Positions 7,014 through 16,822 are shown, numbered from the stretch's first letter. The stretch: DNA of 32,018 bases from Cocleimonas sp. (GCA_023146675.1 JAGLBQ010000028.1:1-32018); one strand, 5' to 3'. Made by a program: numbers and translations. Notes: generated by a model not told the origin, from the sequence alone.

Positions 7014-7706
7014 TTAGTTATCCTTACACTTTTCTCGCATTAGGGCAATATAGTCATCCAGACTTTGCCCTGATTGCTCACTGAACGTTTGCTCTAGTAT
7101 TTGTAATTTTTGGATTCTATCTAAACGAAAATTACGAAAACTATCACGCAATTCACACCATGCGGTAAGCGTCCAAACATTACCCCAAAAAAATAAACCC
7201 AGTGGCTTTAGTTTCCGTTGACTGGGTGTATCGTCTGCTTTGTTATAATCTATTTGTAGATAATTAAAGGTTGCAATTGCATTGCGGCAGTGATCAAGCG
7301 TTGTTTTCAGGTCTTTACGATCACCAAAACTAAGCGCAAATAGTTTGCTATCATCAATATGTGCGTGTAACTCGTCAGGGATAACAGCCTGAATTTTATC
7401 AAGAACAGACTGAGCGCTACTGCCTAACTCTGAACCACCCCAAACTTTAAGAATACGCACTCCAAGAACTAATGCCTCAAGCTCATTGGCATTAAACATT
7501 AAAGGAGGGACATCTAAAGAATAGCGTAAGTGATAGCCAACACCTGCTTCGCCTTCAATGGGAACACCTGAAAGACTGAGGTCTTGAATATCACGATAGA
7601 TAGTGCGCTGGGAAACCTCCAGTCTTTCGGCAAGGTCTCGTGCCGTGATTAACCGTTTATTACGCAAAATTTGCACTAATTGAAACAGGCGGTCAGCACG
7701 ACGCAT
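7014..7706 (-). CDS. YafY-family transcriptional regulator (DeoR-type HTH + WYL domain)
   Basis: A 230-residue regulator. The N-terminal winged HTH (about 1-60: RRADRLFQLVQILRNKR, TARDLAERLEVSQRTIYRDI) is followed by a WYL-type ligand-sensing domain (about 135-220) with GLFFWGNVWTLTAWCELR and FRNFRLDRIQ. The WTLTAWCELRxxFRNFRLDRI pattern is normal for YafY proteins. Such regulators bind nucleic acid or small ligands through the WYL fold and commonly control a neighbouring gene. GGAGAA lies just ahead of the ATG. The VOC gene lies 10 bases upstream on the same strand, so the two probably form an operon. Confidence 0.93.
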   Translation of the reverse strand: MRRADRLFQLVQILRNKRLITARDLAERLEVSQRTIYRDIQDLSLSGVPIEGEAGVGYHLRYSLDVPPLMFNANELEALVLGVRILKVWGGSELGSSAQSVLDKIQAVIPDELHAHIDDSKLFALSFGDRKDLKTTLDHCRNAIATFNYLQIDYNKADDTPSQRKLKPLGLFFWGNVWTLTAWCELRDSFRNFRLDRIQKLQILEQTFSEQSGQSLDDYIALMREKCKDN

Positions 7707-7716
7707 TAAGTTCTCC

Positions 7717-8088
7717 CTAGCCTACTGAATAAAGTCCAACGCGATTGCCTTCGCTATCTGAAAACTGGGCAAAGTGACCGCATTCGCCATCATTTATCGC
7801 TGTTTTTGGTACAAGAATTTCCGCACCATTTTCTACAGCACGATTTAATGGGATACTTAAATCATCACCACCATTGAGATAGATAACAGCACCTGTTTTA
7901 CTTGGCTCATAACCTTCTGCCTGTACCAACATGCCGCTAACGGCAGGGTCTTCGTGATCAAAAATTGCCATTTTAAAGCCATCCATATTATCGTCTTTAA
8001 AGCCTGTTTTCAGAACCGCACTATAAAACTCTTTAGCACGTTGCATATCGGTAACGGGAATCTCAAACCATGTGACAATATTTTTCAT
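7717..8088 (-). CDS. VOC-family protein, operon partner of the YafY regulator
   Basis: A 123-residue VOC module: WFEIPVTDMQRAKEFYSAVL at the N-terminus, GAVIYLNGGDDLSIPLNRAV in the centre and HFAQFSDSEGNRVGLYSVG at the end. The usual metal-ligand His near the N-terminus is replaced (TWFEIP), so a metal-free or altered active site is likely. The AAAGGAG ribosome-binding site lies 6 bases ahead of ATG. YafY-VOC pairs are common; the VOC protein may act on or bind the compound the regulator senses, although neither substrate nor ligand is known. Confidence 0.88.
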   Translation of the reverse strand: MKNIVTWFEIPVTDMQRAKEFYSAVLKTGFKDDNMDGFKMAIFDHEDPAVSGMLVQAEGYEPSKTGAVIYLNGGDDLSIPLNRAVENGAEILVPKTAINDGECGHFAQFSDSEGNRVGLYSVG

Positions 8089-8168
8089 AAATTACTCCTT
8101 TGAGTGTATTTGGAACGTTCTGGAAATGAAAATTAAGTTCTCATTTCTTAATAAGTAGTTTAGTTGAT

Positions 8169-8196
8169 ACCTACTGACAGCATCCTGTCAGTAGGT
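8169..8196. terminator. 12-bp perfect hairpin after argB
   Basis: ACCTACTGACAG at 8169-8180 pairs perfectly with CTGTCAGTAGGT at 8185-8196 around a CATC loop. It lies 23 bases beyond the argB stop and about 80 bases before the VOC gene on the same strand. It is likely the argB transcript end, but the U-tract expected of an intrinsic terminator is missing on the minus strand. Confidence 0.6.
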
Positions 8197-8218
8197 TAAA
8201 ATTTAATCAAGATTAATA

Positions 8219-9208
<990 letters not shown>

Positions 9209-9256
9209 CTACATGGATTTTTTCTAAGCTTTTTAATATAGTAGGAGCGTTTATTT

Positions 9257-9286
9257 TTTACATTCGCTATAGATACTCATTTTATA
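9257..9286 (+). promoter_or_regulatory. Candidate sigma-70 promoter for the aminotransferase gene
   Basis: TTTACA at 9257-9262 followed after 18 bases by TTTATA at 9281-9286 forms a plausible but imperfect -35/-10 pair, about 40 bases before the ATG at 9326. The region between argB and this gene is strongly AT-rich, so chance matches are likely. Confidence 0.3.
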
Positions 9287-9325
9287 AATTTATAACAAAA
9301 CTACTTTTTAAGGGTCTTTTTTCTT

Positions 9326-10501
9326 ATGGCAATCCAGCTTTCTGATCGCGTACAGCGTGTTAAACCATCTCCAACACTAGAAATCAGTGCATTAGCATTG
9401 AAATTAAAAGCACAAGGGCGGGATATTATCTCGTTGGGGGTGGGTGAGCCTGATTTTCACACAGCACCTCATATCAAAGAATCAGGTATCGCGGCAATTG
9501 CAGAAAATAATACAAAATATACCGCAGTGGATGGTATTCCTGAGTTAAAAGCAGCCATTATCAATAAATTTAAAAAGCAGAACGATTTAAGCTACGAGTC
9601 CGATCAAATTCTGGTTTCCTGCGGCGGTAAGCAGAGTTTCTCAAACCTTTGCCAAGCCTACTTAAATGATGGTGATGAAGTTATTATTCCTGCACCTTAT
9701 TGGGTGTCTTATCCTGATATGGTCATGCTAGCAGGAGGTGTGCCTGTCATAGCCAGAGCAGGGCAAGAGACGGGTTTTAAACTGACCGCTGAAACACTAG
9801 AAGCTTCCATTACGGATAAAACGCGCCTCTTTGTCATCAATAGCCCATCTAATCCAACGGGTGTTATGTACAGTAAAGATGAGTTAGCAGCATTGGGCGA
9901 GGTGTTATTGAAGTATCCTAATATTGTTATTGCCACTGATGATATGTATGAATTAACCCTCTTTGGTGTTAATGAATTTTGCAATATTGTCAATGCAACC
10001 CCAGCACTTTATGATCGTACCGTGGTCATGAATGGGGTATCAAAAGCCTATGCTATGACAGGTTGGCGTATTGGTTATGCAGGTGGACCACTAACATTGA
10101 TTAAAGCAATGAAAAAAATCCAGTCACAAAGTACCTCAAATCCTACTTCAATTTCACAAGTTGCAGCCGTTGAAGCGCTAACTGGGGATCAAAGTAGTAT
10201 TGATACCATGATGGAAGCCTTTGAAGAAAGGCATAATTTTGTCGTAGCAGAATGCAATAAAATGGATGGGGTGGAATGTCTGCCTTCTGATGGTACATTT
10301 TACAGCTTTCCCAATGTTGAAGGCATGATTAAGCGTCTTGACGGGGTGAACAATGATGCAGAGTTGGCAACTTATTTATTAGATAAAGGTGTGTCACTGG
10401 TGCCAGGTAGTGCGTTTGGATTAGAGGGGCATATTCGTATTTCTTATGCGACTAGTATGGAAAACTTAAAGAAAGCGATTGAACGGATTGCTTCACTTTA
10501 G
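9326..10501 (+). CDS. aspC: Pyridoxal-phosphate aspartate aminotransferase (class I, AspC/AatA-like)
   Basis: A 391-residue fold-type I PLP enzyme of the short Ib/1-gamma aspartate aminotransferase group. Evidence: LSDRVQRVKPSPTLEISALA at the N-terminus, GVGEPDFHTAPHI (substrate loop), KYTAVDGIPELKAAI, SPSNPTGVMYS (cofactor Asn), and NGVSKAYAMTGWRIGYAGG, where the Lys forms the Schiff base and the downstream Arg contacts PLP phosphate. The C-terminal HIRISYATS has the substrate-carboxylate Arg. It transfers amino groups between aspartate and 2-oxoglutarate; some homologues act as prephenate or broad-specificity transaminases, so the gene symbol is the likely one rather than proven. The length is normal for the family. 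Confidence 0.9.
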   Translation: MAIQLSDRVQRVKPSPTLEISALALKLKAQGRDIISLGVGEPDFHTAPHIKESGIAAIAENNTKYTAVDGIPELKAAIINKFKKQNDLSYESDQILVSCGGKQSFSNLCQAYLNDGDEVIIPAPYWVSYPDMVMLAGGVPVIARAGQETGFKLTAETLEASITDKTRLFVINSPSNPTGVMYSKDELAALGEVLLKYPNIVIATDDMYELTLFGVNEFCNIVNATPALYDRTVVMNGVSKAYAMTGWRIGYAGGPLTLIKAMKKIQSQSTSNPTSISQVAAVEALTGDQSSIDTMMEAFEERHNFVVAECNKMDGVECLPSDGTFYSFPNVEGMIKRLDGVNNDAELATYLLDKGVSLVPGSAFGLEGHIRISYATSMENLKKAIERIASL

Positions 10502-10516
10502 CAAAGTGTACGCATT

Positions 10517-10562
10517 ACGTGGCTCTAGCGACATAACCTCTCACTGACAGCTAGAGCCTCGT
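10517..10562. terminator. Hairpin downstream of the aminotransferase gene
   Basis: ACGTGGCTCTAGC (10517-10529) pairs with GCTAGAGCCTCGT (10550-10562) with one mismatch and a 20-base loop. It sits between the aminotransferase stop and the next start, which are only 81 bases apart. No U-tract follows, so it may end transcription, attenuate it or mark RNA processing. Confidence 0.45.
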
Positions 10563-10582
10563 AACCAGAGAAATTATTCCAC

Positions 10583-12355
10583 ATGATGATAACGAACCCT
10601 CTTACTAAAGTAGCATTGACTCTCATTCTATTAGGCTTATCAGCCTGTTCTAATCTTCCTAAAAAACCAGCGCCACCAGCAAACCAAAAAGCAGGTGATT
10701 ACAGCTACTTAAAAAAACATATGAGCTGGTTTATCAATAAAGAAATGCGTAAAGCCAATACTGTGGGCTTAAGCATTGCGCTAATTGATGATCAAAAAAT
10801 TGTTTGGCAACAGGGTTTTGGTTTTGCAGATAGGGAAAGGCAGATTAAAGCGGATACACAAACCCGTTACCGTGCAGGCTCAATCTCCAAAGTTTTCACC
10901 TCAATGGCGGTGATGCAACTGGTTGAAGCGGGGAAAATGAATCTTGATCAGCCGCTGGTTCGTTACTTACCTGAGTTTAAAATCAATAGCCGTTTTGGCT
11001 CTACCGATAACATTACTCCAAGAACAATTTTAACCCACCATTCAGGGCTTCCCAGCGATTGGTCGGATCGCATGTGGGCTAAAAAACCGCTCCATTTTAC
11101 TAAGCTAGTTGGAGCAATTAAAGAGGACTACACAGGTTATCCTGTTAATAAAGCGCTGAGTTATTCCAACTTAGCGATCAGTCTATTAGGTCATGCGATA
11201 CAGAAGATAAGTGGGCAGAACTATAGTGATCATATGCAGCAAACTCTACTTGCGCCAATGAACATGCATCATTCAGAATTTGCATTGGGTTTAAGAGGTG
11301 AAAATGCAGCTAAAAGTTATATTGATGGCAAAGCTGTCGCTGAACTGCCATTGGGGAAAATCCCAGCAGGTGGTTTAAATACTACCGTTACTGATCTTTC
11401 TCAGCTTGCAATCATGCTGAATAAACAGGGGAAAATAGAAAGTCAGCAGGTGTTATCAGCAAGGTCATTAAAAACTATGTTTACTGTGCAAAATAAAAAT
11501 ATTCCACTGGATTTAGGTAATAAAATCGGGTTGGCATGGTTTATAGATGATCAAACACTGGCAGGTAAAGAGCGTGTTTATGGGCATAATGGCGTGACGA
11601 TTGCGCATCGTGCTGTATTTGCGGTATCAGAGAAATCAAAACTAGGGGTTGTTATTCTGTCAAACTCGGGTGGTACGCCGATTTTAAAGATTGCCAAAGA
11701 GTTTTTACAATCGGCATGGCAGGCTAAATATGCTAAAAAATTACTAACTCTGGATGCAAAACCATTGGCATCTCCCCTCAAAAATTCTGCAATTGTGGGG
11801 TCTTACACTACTATGTTAGGGGTTATAAAAATTATAGAGAAATCACCAAATTATTATCAAATAAAATCTAAACGCGGTACTTTTGATTTATTGCCTGCTA
11901 AAAATGACACGCTGTATTTAAAATATCGACTGCTTGGATTGTTTCCAATGGATGTTGGTAAGCTTAAAGATGTCCGTCTATCTATACACAAAATTGATGG
12001 CTATCAGGTGATTGTTGCAGAGCGAAACCAATATCGACGTATTATGGGGGTAAAAATTGAGCGTAAAGAAATCCATAGTGCATGGAAAAACCGTCTTGGT
12101 CGCTATAAAATAGTAAATTCCCAAGAGAGTGATTTAACATATGTTGACTCCTTTTTGCTTAAAGTTGAGAATGGTTTTTTAATCGCACAATTAAACTATC
12201 CTAAGGGGAGTGATGATATGGTACTGACAACGATAAATGATAAAGAAGCTATTATAGAAGGATTAGGCAGAGGAAAGCGTGAGACGATACGGATGACCGT
12301 TGATAAAACGGGGGCAGAAGTAGTTATGTACAGTGGGCTACGGTTTAAGCGCTAG
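10583..12355 (+). CDS. Lipoprotein serine hydrolase of the class C beta-lactamase / penicillin-binding-protein-like family
   Basis: A 590-residue lipoprotein: lipobox LSAC with Cys22 and Ser at +2, consistent with outer-membrane placement. The hydrolase domain (about 45-375) carries the serine-hydrolase triad of motifs: S100-I-S-K103 in RAGSISKVFT, Y194-S-N196 in LSYSNLAIS, and HNG (335-337) in the YGHNGVTIAH region in place of KTG. THHSGLPSDW and GGLNTTVTDLSQLA are further family marks. The family includes DD-peptidases, esterases and class C beta-lactamases; with HNG and a long C-terminal beta-rich extension (about 390-590), a true beta-lactamase is unlikely. The start uses the first of two adjacent ATG codons; AGAGAA is a weak ribosome-binding site. 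Confidence 0.9.
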   Translation: MMITNPLTKVALTLILLGLSACSNLPKKPAPPANQKAGDYSYLKKHMSWFINKEMRKANTVGLSIALIDDQKIVWQQGFGFADRERQIKADTQTRYRAGSISKVFTSMAVMQLVEAGKMNLDQPLVRYLPEFKINSRFGSTDNITPRTILTHHSGLPSDWSDRMWAKKPLHFTKLVGAIKEDYTGYPVNKALSYSNLAISLLGHAIQKISGQNYSDHMQQTLLAPMNMHHSEFALGLRGENAAKSYIDGKAVAELPLGKIPAGGLNTTVTDLSQLAIMLNKQGKIESQQVLSARSLKTMFTVQNKNIPLDLGNKIGLAWFIDDQTLAGKERVYGHNGVTIAHRAVFAVSEKSKLGVVILSNSGGTPILKIAKEFLQSAWQAKYAKKLLTLDAKPLASPLKNSAIVGSYTTMLGVIKIIEKSPNYYQIKSKRGTFDLLPAKNDTLYLKYRLLGLFPMDVGKLKDVRLSIHKIDGYQVIVAERNQYRRIMGVKIERKEIHSAWKNRLGRYKIVNSQESDLTYVDSFLLKVENGFLIAQLNYPKGSDDMVLTTINDKEAIIEGLGRGKRETIRMTVDKTGAEVVMYSGLRFKR

Positions 12356-12391
12356 CACAATATGATAACCTATACTTTGCTCCCTCAGCTA

Positions 12392-12431
12392 AATTGATAG
12401 CGCCCAAATAAGAATTTGGGTGCTATCAATT
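12392..12431. terminator. Strong 18-bp hairpin between convergent genes
   Basis: AATTGATAGC-G-CCCAAAT (12392-12409) pairs with ATTTGGG-T-GCTATCAATT (12414-12431): 17 Watson-Crick pairs and one G-U pair around an AAGA loop. It sits 37 bases from the stop of the serine hydrolase and 40 from the stop of the convergent coiled-coil gene, so a two-way terminator is the natural reading, even though neither side has a T-run. Confidence 0.7.
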
Positions 12432-12470
12432 GGTGACTTTGCCAAGAACCGAATTAAATAAGTTAGTTGT

Positions 12471-14945
12471 TCAAGTCAAAGCTTTCGCGCCATCAATAAA
12501 CCCCTGAATCTCATCAATACTAGGTAGTGTGCTGCGCTTGGTTATATATTCATGGACGGTAGAAATTTCTTGTAATACATTATCAGCATTTGAGGCGGCA
12601 AGTTTGGTCGTTGTGTTAAAGCCTGCAAGTTCGAGCAATTCTGCCAAAATACCATCTACTCCTTTAATGCGAATTAGATCAGCATTATTTACCCAGCCAT
12701 GAACAACCCACTTCTCTTTACCTAAGCTTTTGGATAATAAATTAATGCCTGTATCGGTTGATGTTTTTGTGAGTAAGTCTTGGGTGGTTTTAATACCCAT
12801 GATGTAAAGTCGTCTATCATCTTCGTTTGATATGGATTGAATAGCATCAATGGGAAAGTTTGATTCTTCTGCATCAGGGTAATGCGTTAAACTTTCTTTC
12901 GCCTGACTTAAACCATCTTTAGCTTTCTCAATTCCTGACATTGCCAGCTCTGCAATTCCTGCTGAAGCGAACATGCCTTTAATGCCATTGCTAGAGTTTT
13001 CATTGCTATCTTGATTATGATTGTAAGATTTTATGGAATCCTTTGCATCAGATGCTTTGTGAACAATTTCTTCTTTAGCACTATGGATTCCTTCTTTTGC
13101 CTTGTCAAAACTAGACTTTAATTTGTCAGAAACACCAGAGGATTCAAACTTTTCTTTTATATCTGAAAAGACATTTTTTTCTTCTGGTATGGCATTTTTT
13201 TGCACAACATGATCAACAGGTGCTGTTGTTATAGCGTCTTTTGTGTCTGATATTTTTTGTGATAGTTCATTGGGCGTTATTTTTTTCTTTACTTTATTTT
13301 GTTCTGCTGTTACTGGAGTAGACCGTATTTTTTCCTTCTTCGGTGTATTTGGTGCATAGTCCAGCGGTGCTTTGATGCTTTCTACCGCACTATCTTTTAC
13401 AGTTGAAACTTTGTCGAGTAGGTCTTTTTTACCTGCTTTTGCTTTATCAAAAGCAGATGTTAACTTGTCAGAAACAGCAGAGGATTCAAATTTTTCTTCT
13501 GGGTTGGTATTTTTTTGATCAATAGGTGCTGTTGTTATAGCGTCTTTTGTGTCTGATATTTTTTGTGATAGTTCATTGGGCGTTATTTTTTTCTTTACTT
13601 TATTTTGTTCTGTTGTTGCTGGAGTAGGCTGTGTTTTTTCCTTCTTCGGTGTATTTGGTGCATAGTCCAGCGGTGCTTTGATGCTCTCTACCGCACTATC
13701 TTTTACTGTTGAAGCATTGTCGAGCAGGTCTTCTTTACTTGCTTTTTCTTTATCAAAGCCAGATATTGATTTATCTGAAAGGATACTTTTTTCTTCTGGT
13801 TTGGCATTTTTCTGATCAATAGCTGTTGTTACAGCGTCTTTTGTATCTGACGTTTTCTGTGATAGCTCATCGGGTGTTATTTTTTGCTTTACTTTATTCT
13901 GCTTTGCTGGAGTAGGCTTAATTTCTTCCTTTTTAGATATATTTTTTGCATAGTCCAGCGGGGCTTTGATTGTTTCTAAGGCACTATCTTTTACCGTTGA
14001 AACTTTGTCGAGTAGGCTTTTTTTACTTGATTCTTCTGACGGTGCAGTAATGTTATCGCTATTAACAGGTTTAGCCTGATTCAAATCAGGTTCTGCTTTA
14101 TTTTCTGTTTCTGCATGTGAAAGGAGATCACTGTCTTTAGCTAATTGTTTTTTTAGCTTGTCTTCTTTAGTTGCAAGATCTTTTTTTAGTGTTTTCTGAA
14201 GAGTGTTTGCCTGTTGTAAACGGGTCTCAGCTTTTTCTTTTTCGACTAATGCATTGGATATTTGTTCTTCTTTTTCTTCCAGTTGTTCGGTTAGTTTTTT
14301 CTCTTTTATCGCAAAGCCTTTGGTTAAATTATCAACCTGTAACTCTCCTTTTCCCAAGTCTTTCTCGATATCAACGAGCTTATTAGTCGCATGATCAAGA
14401 TCAGTTTTGGTTGATTTTAATTTTGTCTCTAAGGTTGTATTTTTTTGTTGATATTCTTTTAGTCTGTTTTGTGTGTCTTTTTCTAGTAGAGACAATTGTG
14501 AAGAAGAGTGTTCCAGTTTCTTCTCTAGATCAATACTGGAGCTTTGTTGATCATCTTCATACTCCGATATTTTGCTATCAAACTGCGCCATGCTCATGGC
14601 GAGTTCTTCATCTTTTTGTGCGAGTAATGACTGCTGCTTATGTGTTTCCTCATCCGCAGTAGCCAGTTTTATCGTTAAACGCTCAAGCTTTTGGTTGTAG
14701 GTATGCTTTTGAGTTTCTATTTTACTTTCAAGTCTTTCTTTTTCATGGGTTACACCAGAAAGCTTATTTATTTTGCTGGCATAGCTATTGCGCTCTTGAC
14801 TGAGCGCATCGTATTTATCTTGCCACTTTTCATTAAGCGTATTCAGTTTCTTTTTACCACCTCCACGCAGTAACCACCCCAGTAAACCCGCAACCAAAGC
14901 AGTGATTAGAAGGCATAACCAAATTTGTGATAGTAAGTAAGCCAT
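12471..14945 (-). CDS. Membrane-anchored coiled-coil protein with ~100-residue tandem repeats and C-terminal DUF4332-like helix-hairpin-helix domain
   Basis: An 824-residue protein. Residues about 4-26 form a membrane anchor (LLSQIWLCLLITALVAGLLG), then a long coiled coil (about 30-270). A repeat array follows (about 300-630) with three near-identical units containing DKVSTVKDSAVESIKAPLDY and KITPNELSQKISDTKDAITT, plus a degenerate last unit. The final 126 residues (about 699-824) contain two helix-hairpin-helix-like halves: LYIMGIKTTQDLLTKTSTDT and DLIRIKGVDGILAELLELAG, resembling DUF4332. The long helical middle could span part of the periplasm or cytoplasm. Its ATG overlaps the stop of the OmpA gene by one base, implying translational coupling and a joint role. 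No function is known. Confidence 0.85.
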   Translation of the reverse strand: MAYLLSQIWLCLLITALVAGLLGWLLRGGGKKKLNTLNEKWQDKYDALSQERNSYASKINKLSGVTHEKERLESKIETQKHTYNQKLERLTIKLATADEETHKQQSLLAQKDEELAMSMAQFDSKISEYEDDQQSSSIDLEKKLEHSSSQLSLLEKDTQNRLKEYQQKNTTLETKLKSTKTDLDHATNKLVDIEKDLGKGELQVDNLTKGFAIKEKKLTEQLEEKEEQISNALVEKEKAETRLQQANTLQKTLKKDLATKEDKLKKQLAKDSDLLSHAETENKAEPDLNQAKPVNSDNITAPSEESSKKSLLDKVSTVKDSALETIKAPLDYAKNISKKEEIKPTPAKQNKVKQKITPDELSQKTSDTKDAVTTAIDQKNAKPEEKSILSDKSISGFDKEKASKEDLLDNASTVKDSAVESIKAPLDYAPNTPKKEKTQPTPATTEQNKVKKKITPNELSQKISDTKDAITTAPIDQKNTNPEEKFESSAVSDKLTSAFDKAKAGKKDLLDKVSTVKDSAVESIKAPLDYAPNTPKKEKIRSTPVTAEQNKVKKKITPNELSQKISDTKDAITTAPVDHVVQKNAIPEEKNVFSDIKEKFESSGVSDKLKSSFDKAKEGIHSAKEEIVHKASDAKDSIKSYNHNQDSNENSSNGIKGMFASAGIAELAMSGIEKAKDGLSQAKESLTHYPDAEESNFPIDAIQSISNEDDRRLYIMGIKTTQDLLTKTSTDTGINLLSKSLGKEKWVVHGWVNNADLIRIKGVDGILAELLELAGFNTTTKLAASNADNVLQEISTVHEYITKRSTLPSIDEIQGFIDGAKALT
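13219..14018. repeat. Three tandem ~300-bp coding repeats
   Basis: Cores lie at 13219-13425 and 13525-13731 (each 207 bases, nearly identical) and, more diverged, at 13822-14018. The repeat period is 306 then 297 bases, so the reading frame is kept. The first two units are much more alike than the third, which suggests a recent duplication by recombination. Confidence 0.85.
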
Positions 14946-15865
14946 TATTGCTTGTCCTCAATTGTAATTTCAATACGACGATTTCTAGCTCGACCAACAT
15001 TTGTTTTATTGCTGGCTACAGGTTCGCTAGATCCATGTCCTTGTGCCGTTAAACGTTTAGAGTCAATACGCTGATCGATAAGATACTTCATCACAGCCTT
15101 GGCACGCCCATGACTCAATTTTTTATTAAGTGATGCTTTTCCTGTAGAGTCTGAATGCCCATGAATGACTAGGTTGAAGCTACCGCATTCCTTAGCTGCT
15201 AAGGCTAGCTTATTAAGTACCCTGATACTGTTTTTCTGCACAGAATCACTAGAGGTATTAAAGTAGATAGGCGTTTTAAGTATCTGGTTAAATTTTTTCT
15301 GACAATCTTTTGATGCTTTTACTTGTTTTATAGGTGCTTCCTGAGCGGCTTCTTTTTCCTGAGACTCATCTTGTTTTACCGATATTTCTTTTGTTATTTC
15401 TGCTTTTTGAGTTTTATTCTGTTTTACGGGAGGCTCTATTGTGGGAGTATTTTTAGTTTTTTGTGTATCTTCTACTGAATTATCATCAGAATCAGTAGTT
15501 TGTTCTTTTGGCTGTTCTATATTTTTTGTATCAACCTGAGGACTGTTATTTTGATCTGAATCTTGAGGGGTTGCAGTACTGTTAGTAACAGTCAGTTGAT
15601 TCTCTATGAGGTTGTAACCATTAATACGCACAGCTTGATCAGCCGCATCTTTTGCTTCCTTGTTAGGAGCAGAGCCCGTTAGGGTAATATCGCGACCATC
15701 GACAGCAAGATTGACCCATCCTAGATTTTGCTTATCCAGTGCTTCCTGTGCGCGTGTATTAATATCGCTTTGAATAGTCGTTGCGGTGTTCATTTTGTGG
15801 GAGCAGTAATAGCCTAATAAGGCAGTAGGTATGAGTAATAATAAGAGAAGTAAAAATTTTTTCAT
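14945..15865 (-). CDS. BON-domain plus OmpA-type peptidoglycan-binding envelope protein
   Basis: A 306-residue protein with AGGAGA five bases before ATG. A hydrophobic N-terminal segment (about 3-20) anchors it or acts as signal. Residues about 28-95 resemble a BON domain (VNLAVDGRDITLTGSAPNKE, then ENQLTV). A Gln/Thr/Lys-rich linker (about 96-190) follows. The C-terminal OmpA domain (about 195-306) has YFNTSSDSVQKNSIRVLNKL, the NLVIHGHSDSTG motif and ARNRRIEITI, with the conserved Asp and Arg residues that bind diaminopimelate of peptidoglycan. Such proteins tie the membrane to the wall. It starts the operon with the coiled-coil protein downstream. Confidence 0.93.
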   Translation of the reverse strand: MKKFLLLLLLLIPTALLGYYCSHKMNTATTIQSDINTRAQEALDKQNLGWVNLAVDGRDITLTGSAPNKEAKDAADQAVRINGYNLIENQLTVTNSTATPQDSDQNNSPQVDTKNIEQPKEQTTDSDDNSVEDTQKTKNTPTIEPPVKQNKTQKAEITKEISVKQDESQEKEAAQEAPIKQVKASKDCQKKFNQILKTPIYFNTSSDSVQKNSIRVLNKLALAAKECGSFNLVIHGHSDSTGKASLNKKLSHGRAKAVMKYLIDQRIDSKRLTAQGHGSSEPVASNKTNVGRARNRRIEITIEDKQ

Positions 15866-16303
15866 CAGATCTCCTGAAACTAATGTGAGCTGGAGGTGGT
15901 CACATTGTGAGTATCTATTATGATTAAGGTAATAAGTAAATGCTAATGTACTAATATTATTACTATTAATTCACCGCTCGTATGGTCATTAGTACACTAT
16001 ATCCTATTGTAATGCTTTTCGCTGGTTATTATCTAGACAAAAAGTCTAATTATATAACACTAAGGTTAATTAATTTTATTATCTTTATTAGAAATAGTTA
16101 TCAGTATGAAAATACTGAGTATTTTAGTAAATTAACTATAAATAACTGAGCTTTTTAACCATACTTTGTCGCTATAGCAAATACGGATTTAGAGGAGTCT
16201 CTTTATTGATAAACACTAGAGTCAATAGCCCTCATAATTTTAATTTATTACAGACCGCATAAGGTAATTTTTTTATTTATATTTAACCCAAATAGTGAGA
16301 AAA
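15866..16303. promoter_or_regulatory. 438-bp divergent intergenic region between the OmpA operon and the sigma factor/kinase operon
   Basis: No coding frame is convincing here; the sequence is very AT-rich. Promoters of both divergent operons must lie here. Two small hairpins are visible: TAGAC-AAAAA-GTCTA at 16034-16048, and TCAGTAT-GAAA-ATACTGA at 16101-16118, the latter with a GNRA-type loop. I cannot assign a specific promoter with confidence. An ECF-type autoregulatory promoter would be expected ahead of the sigma gene. Confidence 0.5.
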
Positions 16304-16822
16304 ATGGAATTTAATCAAAATAACTCAATCCTACTCCAATCTGTTTATCCTGATCTTAAGCGCTTAGCTTCGATTTATATGTCAAGGGAGCGAGCAGGGC
16401 ATACGTTATCGCCAACAGCACTCGTCAATGAAGCCTATTTAAAGCTGTGTTCCAATAAGAATATTGAAAGTGAGGATAAACAGCATTTTTTAGCGATTTG
16501 TGGGCGCTGTATTCGACAGGTATTAGTGGAGCACTCGCGCAAGAAAAATGCATTAAAACGTGGTGGTGACCTTATCTTTTCAACGTTGTATGAAGAATCA
16601 TGCGGCAATGATGTGGGTAAGGAAACAGATTATGCGGCATTGGATGAAGCATTGAGGCGTTTAGAGCAGTTAGATGAGATACAGGTGAGAGTGGTCGAGT
16701 TGCGTTTTTACTCAGGAAGGACAATTGAGGAAATCGCTACACTTCTTGACCTCTCAGAATCAACGATAAAGCGCAAATGGATGATGGCTAAAGCATGGTT
16801 GTACAAGGAAATAAATCAGTAG
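16304..16822 (+). CDS. ECF-type RNA polymerase sigma factor
   Basis: A 172-residue sigma-70 family protein starting at the ATG at 16304 (a GTG at 16295 is an alternative). Region 2 contains LASIYMSRERAGHTLSPTALVNEAYLKL-type sequence, split here as RAGHTLSPTALVNEAYLKL, the signature of the ECF subgroup found next to Ser/Thr kinases in planctomycetes, xanthomonads and other gammaproteobacteria. Region 4 has VELRFYSGRTIEEIATLLDL followed by SESTIKRKWMMAKAWLYKEI, the -35-recognition helix. No anti-sigma gene is near; the kinase following it by a 28-base overlap is the expected regulator or target. It is plausible, not shown, that kinase activity controls this sigma factor. Confidence 0.92.
   Translation: MEFNQNNSILLQSVYPDLKRLASIYMSRERAGHTLSPTALVNEAYLKLCSNKNIESEDKQHFLAICGRCIRQVLVEHSRKKNALKRGGDLIFSTLYEESCGNDVGKETDYAALDEALRRLEQLDEIQVRVVELRFYSGRTIEEIATLLDLSESTIKRKWMMAKAWLYKEINQ

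Noticed and set aside
7014-7706. Altered WYL motif (WTL) as an anomaly
   Set aside because: WTLxAWCELR is normal for the YafY subgroup, so it is not unusual.
10583-12355. True class C beta-lactamase (antibiotic resistance)
   Set aside because: The third motif is HNG rather than KTG, the protein is a lipoprotein and has a ~200-residue extra domain; general serine hydrolase fits better.
13219-14018. CRISPR-like repeat array
   Set aside because: The units are about 300 bases, in frame within one protein, without short spacers; they are coding repeats.
14171-14873. Several plus-strand frames inside the coiled-coil gene
   Set aside because: They are antisense to a clear coiled-coil protein, lack ribosome-binding sites and have no recognisable sequence.
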